In this document: positions 7,190-9,630 of the stretch, piece after piece
How the letters are laid out: every line of letters starts with the position of its first letter
Position numbering within the stretch: position 1 is the stretch's first letter
Assembly (NCBI GenBank): GCA_027306845.1
Contig: DAHUYY010000062.1
Coordinates: 1-9,630, forward strand
Direction: 5' to 3'
DNA: 9,630 nucleotides
Source of the DNA: Vulcanimicrobiota bacterium
GTDB lineage: Bacteria > Vulcanimicrobiota > Vulcanimicrobiia > Vulcanimicrobiales > Vulcanimicrobiaceae
Position numbers and translations under genes: made by a program
The notes under the pieces: model-generated
What the model was told of the DNA's origin: nothing
The model's input: the letters and a program-made list of their open reading frames with translations, nothing else
Databases searched by the model: none

Positions 7190-7966
7190 TTAGACGCGGA
7201 ACTCGTTTCCATCGTCGGCGATGGTGACGCGGCCACCGAAGACGCGCGCTGCTGCATCGTGCATATCGTCGGGGTTCACCTTGCTTCCGTAATGCGTGAG
7301 CAGGAGATGCCGCGCTCCAGCGCGCTCGGCCATCTCGGCGGCCTCGGCGGCGGTCGCGTGGCCGCGCATCCCTTTCTCAGGGGTGAGCCCAAGCGTCGCT
7401 TCGCAGATAAAGACATCGCAGTCTTCGGCATGCTTGATAACGCGGTCGCAAGGCGCGGTATCGGCAGAGTAGGTGAGAACGCGGTCGTCGACCTCAACGC
7501 GCATGGCGTAACAATCGATATAGTGGATCGTCTTCGTGAAGGTGATGCACATATCGTTGATGTGCAACGGCTGCTCCGGGTTATATTCCTGGACGTCGAA
7601 GACGTCGTCGAGAAAATCGCCCGGCCCCTCCGAAGCGAACGCCGCGCAGAGCGAGCGCAGCATTTCGGTGCCGTCGGGCGGCAGCCAAAGCGGCAGCCGT
7701 TCTTCGCGAAATTCGGGACCGTATTTGAGGCCGTAACGCAATGGGATGAGATCGACAAAGTGATCGGCATGCATGTGCGAGATCAACATTGCATCGATCT
7801 TCGGATAGGCGACGGCGCCGCGCAACCGCGGTAGCGCGCCCGTACCGAAATCCATAATGATCGACGTTTCTTTACTCTGCAACAGATAACAGCTGCAAGC
7901 ACGCCACGCGCGCGGAACCGAGTCGCTCGACCCTAAAATACGTAAGCGCAAGTGGTCGTCGCTCAT
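7190..7966 (-). CDS. Metallo-beta-lactamase-fold hydrolase, RNase Z-like
   Basis: This 258-residue protein has a full dinuclear zinc site of the metallo-beta-lactamase fold: HMHADH (H64, H66, D68, H69), H148 (TIHY), D169 (YSADTAP) and H225 (LTHYG). The family opening LGSSDSVPR and the DFGTGALPRL strand precede it, and GHATAAEAAEMAERAGA lies near the end. The pattern places it with RNase Z/ElaC-like and YhfI-like hydrolases. At 258 residues it is shorter than tRNA-processing RNase Z (about 300), and I see no clear exosite arm for tRNA binding. A phosphodiesterase or other small-ester hydrolase is therefore as likely as tRNA 3' processing. The ATG overlaps the peroxiredoxin stop by 4 bp (7963-7966), so translation is probably coupled. 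Its stop directly abuts that of the convergent transferase-like gene. Confidence 0.88.
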   Translation of the reverse strand: MSDDHLRLRILGSSDSVPRAWRACSCYLLQSKETSIIMDFGTGALPRLRGAVAYPKIDAMLISHMHADHFVDLIPLRYGLKYGPEFREERLPLWLPPDGTEMLRSLCAAFASEGPGDFLDDVFDVQEYNPEQPLHINDMCITFTKTIHYIDCYAMRVEVDDRVLTYSADTAPCDRVIKHAEDCDVFICEATLGLTPEKGMRGHATAAEAAEMAERAGARHLLLTHYGSKVNPDDMHDAAARVFGGRVTIADDGNEFRV

Positions 7967-8418
7967 GATATCGCCGCCAACACTTCTTCGGCATGCCCAT
8001 CGACCGAGACTTTCGGCCAGGCCGCTACGACTCTCCCTTGCTCGTCAAAAAGAAAGGTCGCGCGGGCGACGCCGACGCGTTTTTTGCCGTACATGTTCTT
8101 TTCAACGAGCACTCCGCAGGCGTTACAGAGCTCCGATTCCGTATCGGAAAGCAGCGCGAACGGAATCTTAAACTTTGCCTTAAATTTCTGATGCGAGGCG
8201 ACCGAATCGCGCGAGACGCCGACAATGCGGGCGCCTTTGCGTTCGAACGAGCGATAGAGATCGCGGAACTGCGAAGCCTCGCTCGTGCAACCCGGCGTGT
8301 CGTCTTTCGGATAAAAATACAGAACGAGGGGTGCGCCGAGGAGGCCCGCGGTATGAACCGTTCGGCCTTCATCATCGAGGAGCGTCACCTGCGGCAACGT
8401 GTCGCCGACTCCGATCAT
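7963..8418 (-). CDS. bcp: Thioredoxin-dependent peroxiredoxin, Bcp/PrxQ family
   Basis: This 151-residue cytoplasmic peroxidase reduces hydrogen peroxide and organic peroxides. The peroxidatic site is YPKDDTPGCTSEA with Cys44. The rest is typical of Bcp/PrxQ: VGVSRDS (66-72), FALLSDTESEL (87-97), MYGKKRVGVARATFLFD, and HAEEVL at the end. Many PrxQ proteins have the resolving cysteine five residues after the peroxidatic one; here that position is Ser49. Two other cysteines, C98 and C101, lie in LCNACGV where many relatives have a tyrosine or phenylalanine at the second position. The enzyme may be of 1-Cys type or use one of these as partner. On the minus strand AAAGGA lies 6 nt before the ATG, inside the channel gene. 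The ATG overlaps the channel stop (8415-8418) and the TGA overlaps the hydrolase start, so it is the middle gene of a coupled trio. Confidence 0.93.
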   Translation of the reverse strand: MIGVGDTLPQVTLLDDEGRTVHTAGLLGAPLVLYFYPKDDTPGCTSEASQFRDLYRSFERKGARIVGVSRDSVASHQKFKAKFKIPFALLSDTESELCNACGVLVEKNMYGKKRVGVARATFLFDEQGRVVAAWPKVSVDGHAEEVLAAIS

Positions 8419-9630
8419 CCACTATCCTTTCCTACCCCTACGACAAACTGATCGAGGGGTACCATGAAGAGGAGCCGGTCGCCCGGTTCGACCTCCCCGC
8501 GAAAGTTGTGGATTGCGAGCGCCATTCCCTTGCCCCGGGCGGACTCTCGCCAGACAAAAAGCGGAACCCAGCGGACCGCTTCGCCCCGTGCGATGAGGTC
8601 GGGTGACGAGGGTGGGGGAAGGTTCTCGTCGCCCTGCAAGCGCTCGGCGAGTTGATAGGTGGCCAGACCGGATCCATCGGGGCGCGGCACCTGGAAACGC
8701 CCGCGCGTCGATTCGAAGCGAGCGAGCCCGGCGATCGTCGCCGCGGTCAACTCGCTCGTTGAAAACGAAGCGATGCCGAAGTGCCGCTGAATCGACTCTC
8801 CAAACGAACGGTCGTCGACGCGCAAGACGACGTGCAGCGGTGATTCCGCGGGCGAGCGCGAGCGCGCGCCCAAAGCTGCCTCGAGATTTCCGGTATCGCT
8901 GTTGGTAACGCCGACGAGCGCCTTCGCCCGTTCCGGCGAACTAAACGCGATCGTCTCATCGTTGGTGACGTCGCCGGTCAAAAGATCGACTTTATGATCG
9001 CGCGCGAGTTCGACCAACATCGGATCGGGATTTTTTTCGATGACGACAACTTCTTCGCCGAGTTCGCGTAGGTAGTCGATGACCAGCGAACCGACGTTTC
9101 CCGAGCCGCAGACGATGACGTGCCCCGATCGGTGGATCTGCCGCAATCCGCGCAAGCGACGAATCTGCGCTGCGTTGAGCGTCGAGGTGATCGTTGCCGT
9201 AAAGACGGCGAAGACGAAAATTCCGGTCAGCATCGCAAACATGGAGACCGAGAGCGCGAGCGCCGTCGGAAACGCTATCGGGCCGGCGGCGCAATTCGTG
9301 CACGGGGTAATATCGCCATATCCGACGGTCGTCATCGTCGTGACGACGTAGTAAACGGCGACGAGCGGATTGAGTTTGAGAACGAAGCTAAAAAAAATGG
9401 AGAAACAGACGAACAACGCGAGGCTCACGATCGTGACGGTGCGTAAGATCGGTTCGGTGCGGCGAATGCCGGTCGCGATATCGTTGATGGCGCCGCGTAG
9501 CCGTTCGCCGAGTCGCCACGGGCGACGTTCGCGAAATTCCGCAGCCTTGCGTTTGAGCGCACGCATCGCCCCAAAAACGACGAGTGCATCCTCGGGTTGG
9601 AGTTTTCGCGCGATCAGTGCGGCGTTCGAT
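8415..9630 (-). CDS. Two-TM potassium channel with RCK/TrkA regulatory domain, 5' partial
   Basis: This is an inner-membrane K+ channel gated by a cytoplasmic nucleotide-binding domain. Numbering is from the internal ATG at 9566-9564. TM1 spans about 40-62. The pore helix and selectivity filter TTVGYGD (79-85; filter codons at 9312-9329) are canonical for potassium. TM2 spans about 99-127. A Rossmann TrkA_N domain starts at HVIVCGSGNVG (149-159), followed by the acidic VVVIEKNPD strand end. A C-terminal segment ends in GDRLLFMVP (TrkA_C-like). Between filter and TM2 is an extracellular CTNC (89-92). The reading frame stays open from 9566 to the window edge and reads like protein (AALIARKLQPEDALVVFG), and the ATG has no good SD. 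I therefore treat the gene as continuing outside the window, probably with another RCK-type domain ahead of the channel, an arrangement known for some bacterial channels. If the ATG is the true start, the protein has 383 residues. Confidence 0.87.
   Translation of the reverse strand, partial: SNAALIARKLQPEDALVVFGAMRALKRKAAEFRERRPWRLGERLRGAINDIATGIRRTEPILRTVTIVSLALFVCFSIFFSFVLKLNPLVAVYYVVTTMTTVGYGDITPCTNCAAGPIAFPTALALSVSMFAMLTGIFVFAVFTATITSTLNAAQIRRLRGLRQIHRSGHVIVCGSGNVGSLVIDYLRELGEEVVVIEKNPDPMLVELARDHKVDLLTGDVTNDETIAFSSPERAKALVGVTNSDTGNLEAALGARSRSPAESPLHVVLRVDDRSFGESIQRHFGIASFSTSELTAATIAGLARFESTRGRFQVPRPDGSGLATYQLAERLQGDENLPPPSSPDLIARGEAVRWVPLFVWRESARGKGMALAIHNFRGEVEPGDRLLFMVPLDQFVVGVGKDSG

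Overview
The window is bacterial, gene-dense and fairly GC-rich (about 60% by eye). Genes are separated by a few bases or overlap. Translation starts often follow clear Shine-Dalgarno (SD) sequences, and GTG and TTG starts occur. TAA, TGA and TAG are all used as stops by intact genes. No rRNA, tRNA, phage, transposon or CRISPR signal was seen. The gene mix and base usage fit an environmental, poorly cultivated lineage; I would guess something like Eremiobacterota, but the sequence alone does not prove a phylum.

Plus strand, 1-7189. The window opens inside an O6-alkylguanine-DNA alkyltransferase reading frame that is intact except for one in-frame TAG near its N-terminus. After a 58-bp gap comes a compact run of five genes, probably one operon: pyroglutamyl-peptidase I (pcp), a PHP-fold metallophosphoesterase with a long lysine/alanine/proline tail like histone H1, an EF-G2-type translational GTPase, a lipoprotein peptide-binding protein of ABC transporter family 5, and an orotate-phosphoribosyltransferase-like protein. 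The PHP gene appears to start at a CTG that overlaps the pcp stop, behind a well-placed SD. The peptidase and the peptide-binding lipoprotein suggest peptide scavenging. The PHP protein and EF-G2 suggest a role at nucleic acid or the ribosome; this is inference.

Minus strand, 9630-7190. Three genes are read toward the first operon: a two-TM potassium channel with an RCK/TrkA domain (5' end outside the window), a Bcp/PrxQ peroxiredoxin, and an RNase Z-like metallo-beta-lactamase hydrolase. Each junction is a 4-bp ATGA overlap, so the three are very likely co-translated. The two operons converge at 7189/7190 with no base between their stop codons.

I found no complete new system of the defence or mobile type. 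The most unusual items are the PHP/H1-tail fusion next to EF-G2, the transferase-like protein whose PRPP loop is replaced, the amber codon in the alkyltransferase, and the coupled channel-peroxiredoxin-hydrolase operon with an extracellular CxxC beside the channel filter.
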